This document shows, one piece after another, positions 1 through 6,613 of a DNA stretch of 36,030 nucleotides. Where the stretch lies: contig CANQWA010000028.1 of the NCBI GenBank assembly GCA_947627445.1, positions 1 to 36,030 of the forward strand. Reading direction: 5' to 3'. The notes beneath the pieces were generated by a model, which was not told the DNA's origin, searched no databases, and worked only from the letters and a program-made list of their open reading frames with translations. Positions within the stretch are counted from its first letter, which is position 1; the number at the start of each line of letters is the position of its first letter. Made by a program: the position numbers and the translations under genes. The stretch comes from an uncultured Ruminococcus sp. (lineage in GTDB: Bacteria; Bacillota; Clostridia; Oscillospirales; Ruminococcaceae).

Positions 1-251
1 ATTTCGACGACAACAAACTCGCCGTCTTCCCAGAAATATCCTTTATACTCAAACAAATGCAGTTTTGCAACAATAAGATAGTAAGCACATAAAAGTCCGC
101 CCATAACTGCCGCACACGCCAGATAAAAAATAATATCGCTGTCCGTGTGTTGGGAAATAAAAAACTGGATAAGTAATGCAATAAACAAAAGCGGAAAAGC
201 ACACATCCACTTCAGATAATAATGCTGCGTCTGAAATTCTTTCTTTGGCAT
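1..251 (-). CDS. Small membrane protein, C-terminus cut by window edge
   Basis: The reverse strand reads an open frame from ATG at 251 to the window edge, so only the first 83 or so residues are visible. It begins MPKKEFQTQHYYLKW and has two hydrophobic stretches (about residues 15-31 and 41-63), each long enough to cross the membrane, separated by a short polar segment (SQHTDSD). The visible end is charged (YKGYFWEDGEF). An AAGGA ribosome site sits about 9 bases before the ATG. I do not recognise the family, and no catalytic motif is visible. It lies downstream of a broken tRNA-Leu copy on the same strand, so it may belong to an integrated element that extends off the left edge (inference). 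Confidence 0.6.
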   Translation of the reverse strand, partial: MPKKEFQTQHYYLKWMCAFPLLFIALLIQFFISQHTDSDIIFYLACAAVMGGLLCAYYLIVAKLHLFEYKGYFWEDGEFVVVE

Positions 252-327
252 GAATTTTTTCCTTGCGCCTGTAAAATCACACTGCTCTCACTAATGCCCT
301 GCGGAAACCTGCACTGTCGTAACGCTG

Positions 328-365
328 CCTGAAGCTAGCGCGTCTGCCAATTCCGTCATATCCGC
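328..365 (-). pseudogene. 5'-half remnant of tRNA-Leu(CAG)
   Basis: These 38 bases match the 5' half of the intact tRNA-Leu gene at 437-523, from its first base through the anticodon loop, with a single mismatch (position 356 versus 514). The mismatch changes G10 to A in the D stem. The match stops exactly in the anticodon loop just after CAGG, and no TPsiC arm or 3' half follows. The copy is in the same orientation, about 71 bases downstream of the intact gene. It cannot make a functional tRNA. It is either the broken second copy of a tandem pair or one side of a site-specific integration scar. Confidence 0.8.
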
Positions 366-436
366 CAAATAGTGCATCAAGAATCGATCATTCAGAAAAA
401 AATAAAGTTTTCAACTGCCTTATAATTGGATAAATA

Positions 437-523
437 TGGTGCGGATAAGAGGACTTGAACCTCCACCCCCTTGCGAGGACTAGCACCTGAAGCTAGCGCG
501 TCTGCCAATTCCGCCATATCCGC
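437..523 (-). tRNA. tRNA-Leu (anticodon CAG)
   Basis: The reverse strand gives an 87-base tRNA including an encoded CCA (437-439). The acceptor stem GCGGATA (523-517) pairs with TATCCGC (447-441). The anticodon stem-loop is CTAGC-TTCAGGT-GCTAG with anticodon CAG. A variable arm typical of class II tRNAs (TCCTCGCAAGGGGG region) and a TPsiC arm containing GGTTCAAGTCC follow. The D arm contains AATTGGCAGACGC, as in other leucine tRNAs. A consensus promoter lies immediately upstream (557-585). Confidence 0.95.
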
Positions 524-556
524 ATATTTACCTGTCACTTATCAGAGACAGGTATT

Positions 557-585
557 ATTATATCACAGTAAAAATCGTTTGTCAA
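557..585 (-). promoter_or_regulatory. Consensus sigma-A promoter of tRNA-Leu
   Basis: Read on the reverse strand: TTGACA at 585-580, a 17-base spacer, and TATAAT at 562-557. Both boxes match the consensus perfectly. Transcription should start near 550, about 27 bases before the mature tRNA 5' end. The short leader contains a small hairpin (CCTGTC...GACAGG) that would be removed by processing. Confidence 0.85.
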
Positions 586-612
586 GCACTTTTTTGGATT
601 TTTTTGAAAAAA

Positions 613-642
613 TGCCGCAGTTTTTACGCTGCGGCATTTTTT
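613..642 (-). terminator. Rho-independent terminator after the SCP-domain gene
   Basis: An 8-bp perfect stem TGCCGCAG (613-620) / CTGCGGCA (629-636) has an 8-base loop and is flanked by an A-run on one side and a T-run on the other, so it can work in both directions. It lies just past the stop of the leftward gene at 673 and insulates it from the tRNA promoter. Confidence 0.85.
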
Positions 643-672
643 GTGCGGGTTTGCCTCAAAATTCAAATCGTT

Positions 673-1764
673 TTATCGCTTGCATCCGAAAAGAGACTGC
701 AATTGATCGCCTATGGGTAGTTTCTGACACACATCTGACCAAAAGTTTCCCGGGCAATTCGATGTCGTACCATCTGATTTGCTGCCAGATGTGGGACAAT
801 TGGATGCCGGACAGTCTGTATCGGGTGAAACAGCGCCGGAACAGTCGGGATTGGATCTGCCGGTATTCGGAAACAACCAATCCGGGAGAACATATTTGGG
901 ACAGGTGGATCTTGTACAGGCAGTCGTCCAGGCACATGTTTTTCTGGTCTGCTTTGCTGTGGTAACAACAGGATCAGCAGAGGTAGTGATCGGTTTTGTG
1001 GTTTTGGGCTTTACCGTTGTAGATTTGGATGCAGCTGTAGTTTTTACAGTGGTTTTTGCTTGCGAAGCAGTTGTTTTTTTGGTAGTGGATATAGTTGTAG
1101 TCGTGGTCGTTTTTAAGGTTGACGTTTGTTTTTTTGCGGTGCTTACAGTGGTTTTGGCAGGGGCTGTTGTCTTTGGCGCCGTTGTGGTAACTTCTTTTGC
1201 ACTGGTGGTGACAGTAGAATTGCTGTCGCCGGGGATATATGCACCGTCAGATAAATTGTTGGATACTGCAAAGAACTGTGACCAATAGTATACGCTATTG
1301 TGATACGCCACGCCTACGCCGATGTACGTCATATTCGGGTTCAGAATATTGGCACGATGCCCCGAGGAATTCATCCATCCGTTCATGACGATTTCCGGTG
1401 TTCTCTGACCGTAGGCGATGTTTTCAGCGGCTGCGCTGTAAGTGATCCCCCGTTCGGACATAGCAGTATAGCATGCCGTACCATTGGGTCGTGTGTGGGA
1501 AAAACTCTGTTTCAGTTCTTCTGCCCGGATCGTTGCCGCCTCACTGAGCTTGGGAGAAACCTTTAGCGGCTGCAATCCATATGCAGCACGTTCCTGATTG
1601 ACCAGTATGGCGACTTGTTCTGCATATTCCGCCAGTTCACTGCTGGCGTAGGAAGCCGCCGAAATATCCTGTCCGGTACGTACAACATCGACAGTGCGAA
1701 TGCAGAAAGCAGCGCCAAACATCAGAACAAAAGCTGTAAGCGCTGAAATGATTTTCTTCTTCAT
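673..1764 (-). CDS. Secreted SCP/CAP-domain protein with Thr-rich linker and Cys-rich tail
   Basis: 363 residues. A signal peptide (MKKKIISALTAFVLMFGAAF) precedes a bacterial SCP/CAP (YkwD-like, PR-1) domain at about residues 46-168. CAP signatures are visible: LVNQERAAYGL, SFSHTRPNG, AENIAYG, GHRANILNP and a closing YYWSQFF. The domain is followed by about 90 residues made mostly of Thr, Lys, Ser and Ala, which looks like an extended wall-spanning or glycosylated linker. The last 70 or so residues contain several Cys, often as CP or NCP, possibly forming disulfides. No sortase motif is seen. CAP proteins are extracellular, but their biochemical role in bacteria is mostly unknown. The start is firm: AGGAGG lies 6 bases before the ATG. 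A promoter (1827-1855) and a terminator (613-642) make it a single-gene unit, divergent from the dockerin protein gene. Confidence 0.9.
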   Translation of the reverse strand: MKKKIISALTAFVLMFGAAFCIRTVDVVRTGQDISAASYASSELAEYAEQVAILVNQERAAYGLQPLKVSPKLSEAATIRAEELKQSFSHTRPNGTACYTAMSERGITYSAAAENIAYGQRTPEIVMNGWMNSSGHRANILNPNMTYIGVGVAYHNSVYYWSQFFAVSNNLSDGAYIPGDSNSTVTTSAKEVTTTAPKTTAPAKTTVSTAKKQTSTLKTTTTTTISTTKKTTASQAKTTVKTTAASKSTTVKPKTTKPITTSADPVVTTAKQTRKTCAWTTACTRSTCPKYVLPDWLFPNTGRSNPDCSGAVSPDTDCPASNCPTSGSKSDGTTSNCPGNFWSDVCQKLPIGDQLQSLFGCKR

Positions 1765-1826
1765 ATCAAACCTCCTGAATTTGATGTGGGATGTGTTTCT
1801 GTTCTGAGGGGATTTCCCTCAAGACT

Positions 1827-1855
1827 ACCATAACACATTTTGATGAAAATGTCAA
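1827..1855 (-). promoter_or_regulatory. Promoter of the SCP-domain gene
   Basis: On the reverse strand: TTGACA at 1855-1850, a 17-base spacer, and TATGGT at 1832-1827. The leader that follows holds a small GAGGG/CCCTC hairpin (1806-1820) and then the strong ribosome site. Confidence 0.7.
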
Positions 1856-1880
1856 TTTTAAAATGTTTCCATGTATTTTT

Positions 1881-1943
1881 AACAGATAAAAAATGGAAAT
1901 ATATATACAAATGGAATTCTTGACAGACAGGCTTTTATCTGTT
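1881..1943. repeat. 11-bp inverted repeat overlapping the dockerin-gene promoter
   Basis: AACAGATAAAA (1881-1891) is the exact reverse complement of TTTTATCTGTT (1933-1943). The right arm fills the spacer and touches the first base of the -10 box of the rightward promoter at 1920-1948. The centres are about 52 bp apart, or five helical turns, which would suit a repressor contacting both arms. The region is AT-rich, so chance is possible. Confidence 0.45.
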
Positions 1944-1948
1944 ATAAT
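1920..1948 (+). promoter_or_regulatory. Perfect-consensus promoter of the dockerin protein gene
   Basis: TTGACA at 1920-1925 and TATAAT at 1943-1948, separated by 17 bases. Start of transcription is expected near 1955, giving a leader of about 75 bases before the ATG at 2030. Confidence 0.85.
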
Positions 1949-2029
1949 TGTAATAGTGTTAAATAAGTGTAGTGTATTGTGGAAAACTCGCAATCATTCT
2001 ACAAACAAATCAGAAAAGAGGAAGCTTGT

Positions 2030-4480
2030 ATGAAATGCAAATATTTATTTTCCTTACTGACAGCAGCGGTTCTGTGCTTGTCACAACTGATGCTTTTTCC
2101 GGTAAGTGCAGAAGAATCTGTTCTTGTGGATTCGGGTTTGGATTACACCGAAGCTGTTGAAACCATCGCCAATCCCGGTGCAGGTTATACCAGTACCCTA
2201 TGGTATTACGCCGGCCCGGGGACAACCTCTGTGAAAAGCCCCAGCGGTAATCTGGTGCTGATGTTCATTGACTTAGGACCTTTTTCCAGCGGTGTTAACG
2301 GCACAACAGACGAGGAAGGAAACTATATCGAGGGGACAGACTACGATCTGGACGACAATTTTTTTACGGCAGTCCGTGGAACATTTGAGAATTGCCGCCG
2401 CAACGGTTCTACCATTGCCTTGCGGTTTCGGTATGATTCCAATGGCAAGACCAATCCCGAACCGGCATCCTTTGATCAGGTACTTCGTCACATCCAGCAG
2501 ATTAAGGACAATGGTCTGTTAGAGGATTATCAGGATATTCTCATGTTTGTGGAAACCGGCTTTGTGGGCGCATGGGGTGAACAATGGGGCGGTAAGTATA
2601 CCTCTCTGGAATACAAGGCACAGTTGGTCGATGCCATGCTGGACTGCGTGCCGGGAGATATTCCCATCACCGTCCGGACACCAAATATCTTTGCACAATG
2701 GGCGGGTATCAGCGTTGCTGAAATGGCTGACTATATCGCAGAACCCGGCAGCGATGCCGCTCGTATCGGTATGTACAATGATGGTTATATGGGTTCTGAC
2801 ACCGATCTGGGTACATATACCAATCGTTCTGCTACCACGGACTGGATGCATCACCAGATGCTGCATACCTACTACGGCGGTGAATTCTCCGGCGATCTGA
2901 ACTGGACACAGAAGTATGACACCTATCTGCCGGAAAACGCCATTCCGGAAATGTACAAGACCCATCTGAGCTATATCAATTCCAATATTTACGCTCTGTA
3001 CAAGGATTATACCTTCGGCGCTGCTTATGATGTAGATGGCGTGGATAACTCGGCTTATTACGGTCAGACTGTATTTCAGTTTATGCGGGATCATCTGGGC
3101 TATCGTTTTGTGGTTCGAAAAGCAGAGCACACCAATGTTGTTAAGCAAGGCGAAAACCTACAGCTGAATTTCAGCGTGGAGAATACCGGATTTGCCAATC
3201 CCATTCGTCCGCAGAAGGCAGAACTGCTGTTGGAAAAAGATGGGGATTTCATTCAGACCGAAGTGGACATAGATACCCGCACATGGCTGTCCTGCACCAC
3301 AACAGATACGCAGCTTTCTGTGAAGCTGCCGGGGGATATTGCGCCGGGAAACTGGAAGATTTATCTCCGTATGTCTGTGGGCAATCAAGGTATTGAGGAT
3401 GATAATCAGAGAACGGTACATTTTGCCAACAACCATGTCTGGAACGATTCTCTGGGTGCAAATTATATGGGAACAGTTACCATTGGTGAAAATGACGATA
3501 TCGATGCACTGACCGATCATACCTTCTACCAGACCAACACCGAAGATCCGGTGATCTCCAACGGTGATATTTACACCAAGAGCGGCATGATTGTTCTGGA
3601 CGGTCAGCGTTCCAGTGATTCTGAATGGACAGAGGATCTGCTGCTGGCAGAAGAGGACGGCAACAAACTGTATGTCACCAATGACAACGAATATTTCTAC
3701 GTCATGGCGGAGATCGACCAGAATGCAGTTTCTCCGGTGTACAATCTTCGTCTGAAGAACAGTACAAACGGTGAGACTTACTGGTTGTACTATCAGCCCA
3801 ATGGCTTTATCTACTTCAATCACGGTGCATATGACGGCTGTATTTATAAGCATGTGGGAAATTGTGTAGAATTCCGTGTGCCTTTTGGGAATGTCATGGG
3901 ACTTGAACCAGGTGTGGAGCTGGAATTTGTCCGGGTATTTATCCAGGATATGTCTATCACTGGCTGGCCCAGTGCAGGCGCCGTACAATCCGGGATGTAT
4001 ACCGTTACAGATACCTTTAATGTGTATTCAGTAGAGCGTTTCCTTCAGATGAAGGAGCATGATGATTTTATCTGTCATGCTGAGACAGCTGTCGAAAATG
4101 CATCCTATGTTTGGCTGTTTAACGATGAGGAGATTCCGGGTGCAAATGGCGCATCCTATACCATTCAGGATGCATCTGCAGATTCTGTGGGAACATATTC
4201 CGTTCGCATTACTTCTCCTTCGGGTACACAACTGACTGTACCCATCTGTACGTTAACGGATGTATTTGCCTTGGAAGAACCCCAGCCTGTTGTCATGTTG
4301 GGCGACTGCAATGCAGACAATATAGTCACGTTGGCAGACCTGGTTCTGATGCAGAAATATCTTCTGCATGAAGCAACGCTTACCCAAGATGGCTTTCTGC
4401 GGGGCGATATGAATGATGACCATAAGCTCAACGGTTTTGATCTGACGATGCTTCGTGTTTGTCTTTCCACAGAAGAATAA
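2030..4480 (+). CDS. Secreted DUF4874/DUF4832-like protein with Ig-like and dockerin modules
   Basis: 816 residues from the ATG at 2030, which has an AGAGGA ribosome site and begins a clear signal peptide (MKCKYLFSLLTAAVLCLSQL, cleavage near VSAEE). An earlier in-frame ATG at 1979 is unlikely. The first ~480 residues resemble the DUF4874 plus DUF4832 pair found in putative carbohydrate-active secreted proteins (TIANPGAGYTS, IDLGPFSSG, ETGFVGAWGEQWGGKY). A second beta-rich module follows (about 510-660), then an Ig-like segment (about 680-750, with ASYVWLF and GTYSVRI). Residues 757-813 form a type-I-like dockerin with two calcium loops of the pattern DxNxD...D (D759/N761/D763/D770 and D793/N795/D797/D804). 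The dockerin implies docking to a cohesin scaffold, as in Ruminococcus cellulosomes. No catalytic residues can be assigned with confidence. It is transcribed alone. Confidence 0.9.
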   Translation: MKCKYLFSLLTAAVLCLSQLMLFPVSAEESVLVDSGLDYTEAVETIANPGAGYTSTLWYYAGPGTTSVKSPSGNLVLMFIDLGPFSSGVNGTTDEEGNYIEGTDYDLDDNFFTAVRGTFENCRRNGSTIALRFRYDSNGKTNPEPASFDQVLRHIQQIKDNGLLEDYQDILMFVETGFVGAWGEQWGGKYTSLEYKAQLVDAMLDCVPGDIPITVRTPNIFAQWAGISVAEMADYIAEPGSDAARIGMYNDGYMGSDTDLGTYTNRSATTDWMHHQMLHTYYGGEFSGDLNWTQKYDTYLPENAIPEMYKTHLSYINSNIYALYKDYTFGAAYDVDGVDNSAYYGQTVFQFMRDHLGYRFVVRKAEHTNVVKQGENLQLNFSVENTGFANPIRPQKAELLLEKDGDFIQTEVDIDTRTWLSCTTTDTQLSVKLPGDIAPGNWKIYLRMSVGNQGIEDDNQRTVHFANNHVWNDSLGANYMGTVTIGENDDIDALTDHTFYQTNTEDPVISNGDIYTKSGMIVLDGQRSSDSEWTEDLLLAEEDGNKLYVTNDNEYFYVMAEIDQNAVSPVYNLRLKNSTNGETYWLYYQPNGFIYFNHGAYDGCIYKHVGNCVEFRVPFGNVMGLEPGVELEFVRVFIQDMSITGWPSAGAVQSGMYTVTDTFNVYSVERFLQMKEHDDFICHAETAVENASYVWLFNDEEIPGANGASYTIQDASADSVGTYSVRITSPSGTQLTVPICTLTDVFALEEPQPVVMLGDCNADNIVTLADLVLMQKYLLHEATLTQDGFLRGDMNDDHKLNGFDLTMLRVCLSTEE

Positions 4481-4501
4481 CCCATTATTTCAGAAAATGC
4501 A

Positions 4502-4544
4502 AAAAAGCTGCTGCACACAATGTTTCAGTGTGCAGCAGCTTTTT
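4502..4544. terminator. Bidirectional terminator between convergent genes
   Basis: A 12-bp perfect stem GCTGCTGCACAC (4507-4518) / GTGTGCAGCAGC (4528-4539), extended by an A-run on the left and T-run on the right. It ends both the rightward dockerin gene (stop 4480) and the leftward pseudokinase gene (stop 4550). A closely similar hairpin occurs at 13296-13326. Confidence 0.9.
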
Positions 4545-4549
4545 ATGGG

Positions 4550-6424
4550 TTAATCTGCGGATTCTCCTTCTGTCGGTACTTGTTCCGGTTCTGTCGGAGC
4601 AGGAGGCTCTGTCTCAACCGGCGGTTCGGTAGCAGGTTCCGGCGTTGTGGTAGGTTCTGGATTATCGGCATAATATATGGTAATATGGTAATTGTCGTTC
4701 ATATCCATCTTGTCGCCTTCTTCCAGCTCGATATCTTTGCCATTTTTGGTAGCGGTGATACGGATGATACTGCCAGTGCTGTATCCTTCGTTCTCTTCGG
4801 CTATCATCGTATACGGAATGCCAAGTTCATCCAGCTTTTGTCCAAAAGAGTAATAACCGCTCCCCTTATAGGATGGGAATTTCACAGTAGCAGGACCTTT
4901 ACTTACTTTCACCTTCACAGGGCGTGTAGAATCAAAGGTTTCTCCTGCCTCGAATTCCTGCCAACAAATCTGACCGGGCGTGGTATATTCATCGCTGAAA
5001 ACCTCTTCAGCTTCAAAGGTAATCCATGAGGCATACAGATTTCTCTGGTTTTCAATATTTTTACCCAGAAGATCTGGCATAATGCTGTCGCCTGTGGCAG
5101 CTTCTGTAGTCTCTTCGGCAGTCTCTGTGACCTCTGTTGTGATAGTGGATACGACCTCTGTGGTATTGGCAGGGGAGGGGGATTCGTTGCCCCCAAACCC
5201 ATCTCCTGCAAAAATAAACAGGACAATGAGGAATATCAGCAGAAGGATAATGCCAACGATAATGGGGACCTTCAGCCGGTCAATTGCGCCGATCTTCTGA
5301 CTGTCGTCATAATCCTTTTCGTCATAATCGTCATAGGCATAGTCATCGTCATAGCTGTCATCAAAATCGTCATAATTCTGGTCGTCATAGCCGCCATAGT
5401 CCATGTTTTCGTCATAGGGCATTTCCGGTTCGCCGTAATAGAGTTCGTCCGATGGATAGGCAGCGTTTTCATCAAACAGCTGTGTAACCAGATCTGTAAT
5501 GCTGGATGTACGCGAAGCACTGTCCAGACACATGCCGCGCATGATCGCATTGGAAACATAGCGAGGAATATTAGGGTTCAGTGCAGAGGGTGCAACCAGA
5601 TCTTCCCGTTCTATCCGGCTGACGGCAGACGGCGGCATCGTTCCAGTGAGAACCCGGTAGATTACCGCACAGACGGCATAAACATCTGTCCATGTGCCCT
5701 GCCGCATATTGGCGGCATACTGTTCCGGTGCAGCATATCCGTTGTAGATTTCACAGACAAGCTCCGTATTGGCAGTACGCACCGCTGAAATACATATATC
5801 CGTGAGAACCAGATCGCCTTTTTTTGTGACATAAATCGTATACGGCGAGATGGCACGGTGTATGACGCTGGAATTGTGCAGCAGACTCAGTGCAGTGGTC
5901 AGTGGCGGCAGCATACCGGACAATTTTCCCCATGTCAACTCACCGGCGTTGTTTTTCAGATAGTCAATAAACCGAATGCTTTCGATATATTGATTGACCA
6001 CATATGTGGTATTGTTTTCTGCAAACATATCCACCACTGTGCTGATATTTGTCTGACCCCGCAGATGTGCCAGAGACTTGTGCAGTTCCGTAAATTCTGC
6101 CATCAGAGCCTTGTATTGTGCCAGGCGGGACGGGATCACACTGATGATCGGAGAACCTTTAACACGGGTGCAGAGATTCTGGGGCATGTATTCCCGGATC
6201 AGCACTCGACAGCTATTGGAAGCGTCGTATGCCAGATATGTAATGCCTTCACCGTTGGCAGAAAGAGCCACGCCAACGATATAGCGGCGGTTGTTTAACT
6301 GTGTGCCGGGCGTAATAAAAGACGGGTCGCATGTTGTCTGGTCAGAATATCCGCATTCCGGGCAGACGCCGCCAGAAGCATTTGTGCGTTTCATACAGCC
6401 AAAGCATAATTTCATTTCTCCCAA
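4550..6424 (-). CDS. Membrane Ser/Thr pseudokinase with zinc ribbon and PASTA-like ectodomain
   Basis: 624 residues. Order: zinc ribbon (C7, C10, C21, C24), kinase-like domain (about 45-318), Asp/Tyr-rich acidic stretch (about 326-374), one membrane helix (387-406), Thr-rich spacer, two PASTA-like repeats (about 450-590) and a Pro/Glu/Thr tail. The fold marks are present: Gly loop GVALSANGEG, APE at 232-234 and D247 of the helix-F region. The catalytic set is not. The beta-3 lysine is R77 (VLIREY), the HRD aspartate is A191 (HRAISP), the catalytic-loop Asn is T196, and DFG reads D209-I-C. This argues for a pseudokinase that binds wall fragments outside and signals by contact inside. The start is read as TTG at 6424 because GGAGG is 7 bases upstream; an ATG three codons later is poorly spaced. 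It has no kinase or phosphatase neighbour. Confidence 0.85.
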   Translation of the reverse strand: MGEMKLCFGCMKRTNASGGVCPECGYSDQTTCDPSFITPGTQLNNRRYIVGVALSANGEGITYLAYDASNSCRVLIREYMPQNLCTRVKGSPIISVIPSRLAQYKALMAEFTELHKSLAHLRGQTNISTVVDMFAENNTTYVVNQYIESIRFIDYLKNNAGELTWGKLSGMLPPLTTALSLLHNSSVIHRAISPYTIYVTKKGDLVLTDICISAVRTANTELVCEIYNGYAAPEQYAANMRQGTWTDVYAVCAVIYRVLTGTMPPSAVSRIEREDLVAPSALNPNIPRYVSNAIMRGMCLDSASRTSSITDLVTQLFDENAAYPSDELYYGEPEMPYDENMDYGGYDDQNYDDFDDSYDDDYAYDDYDEKDYDDSQKIGAIDRLKVPIIVGIILLLIFLIVLFIFAGDGFGGNESPSPANTTEVVSTITTEVTETAEETTEAATGDSIMPDLLGKNIENQRNLYASWITFEAEEVFSDEYTTPGQICWQEFEAGETFDSTRPVKVKVSKGPATVKFPSYKGSGYYSFGQKLDELGIPYTMIAEENEGYSTGSIIRITATKNGKDIELEEGDKMDMNDNYHITIYYADNPEPTTTPEPATEPPVETEPPAPTEPEQVPTEGESAD

Positions 6425-6443
6425 AGCGATACCTCCAGTCTTG

Positions 6444-6488
6444 TGCTCCCCTCTGTTTCCGGCGTGGTACCGAAAACGGAGGGGAGCA
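6444..6488 (-). other. Strong leader hairpin ahead of the pseudokinase gene
   Basis: The arms TGCTCCCCTC (6444-6453) and GAGGGGAGCA (6479-6488) pair perfectly, and the inner parts pair further with mismatches, giving an almost 19-bp stem. It ends about 10 bases before the GGAGG ribosome site of the leftward pseudokinase gene. No T-run follows on the leftward strand, so it is not a normal terminator there. It may stabilise the message or affect translation. Confidence 0.55.
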
Positions 6489-6613
6489 TTTCATCATGCA
6501 GATTCTATTTTACCAGCAATAGGGGTCGATGTCAACTGTTTTTCAGAAATTTCTCATGGCTTCCGCCTAAATTGTAGCTATTTGTAATATTTTTGATACT
6601 GTTTCTGTCGGAA

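Noticed and set aside
779-1288. 169-codon Val-rich plus-strand frame opposite the SCP gene
   Set aside because: It is the complement of the Thr-codon-rich linker, which automatically reads as Val-rich hydrophobic sequence.
1979-2029. Earlier start codon for the dockerin protein
   Set aside because: It would hide the signal peptide behind 17 polar residues and has no ribosome site; the ATG at 2030 has both.
2519-3988. Two long minus-strand frames inside the dockerin protein gene
   Set aside because: They mirror the coding frame of a gene with signal peptide, dockerin and promoter; the products have no motif or start signal.
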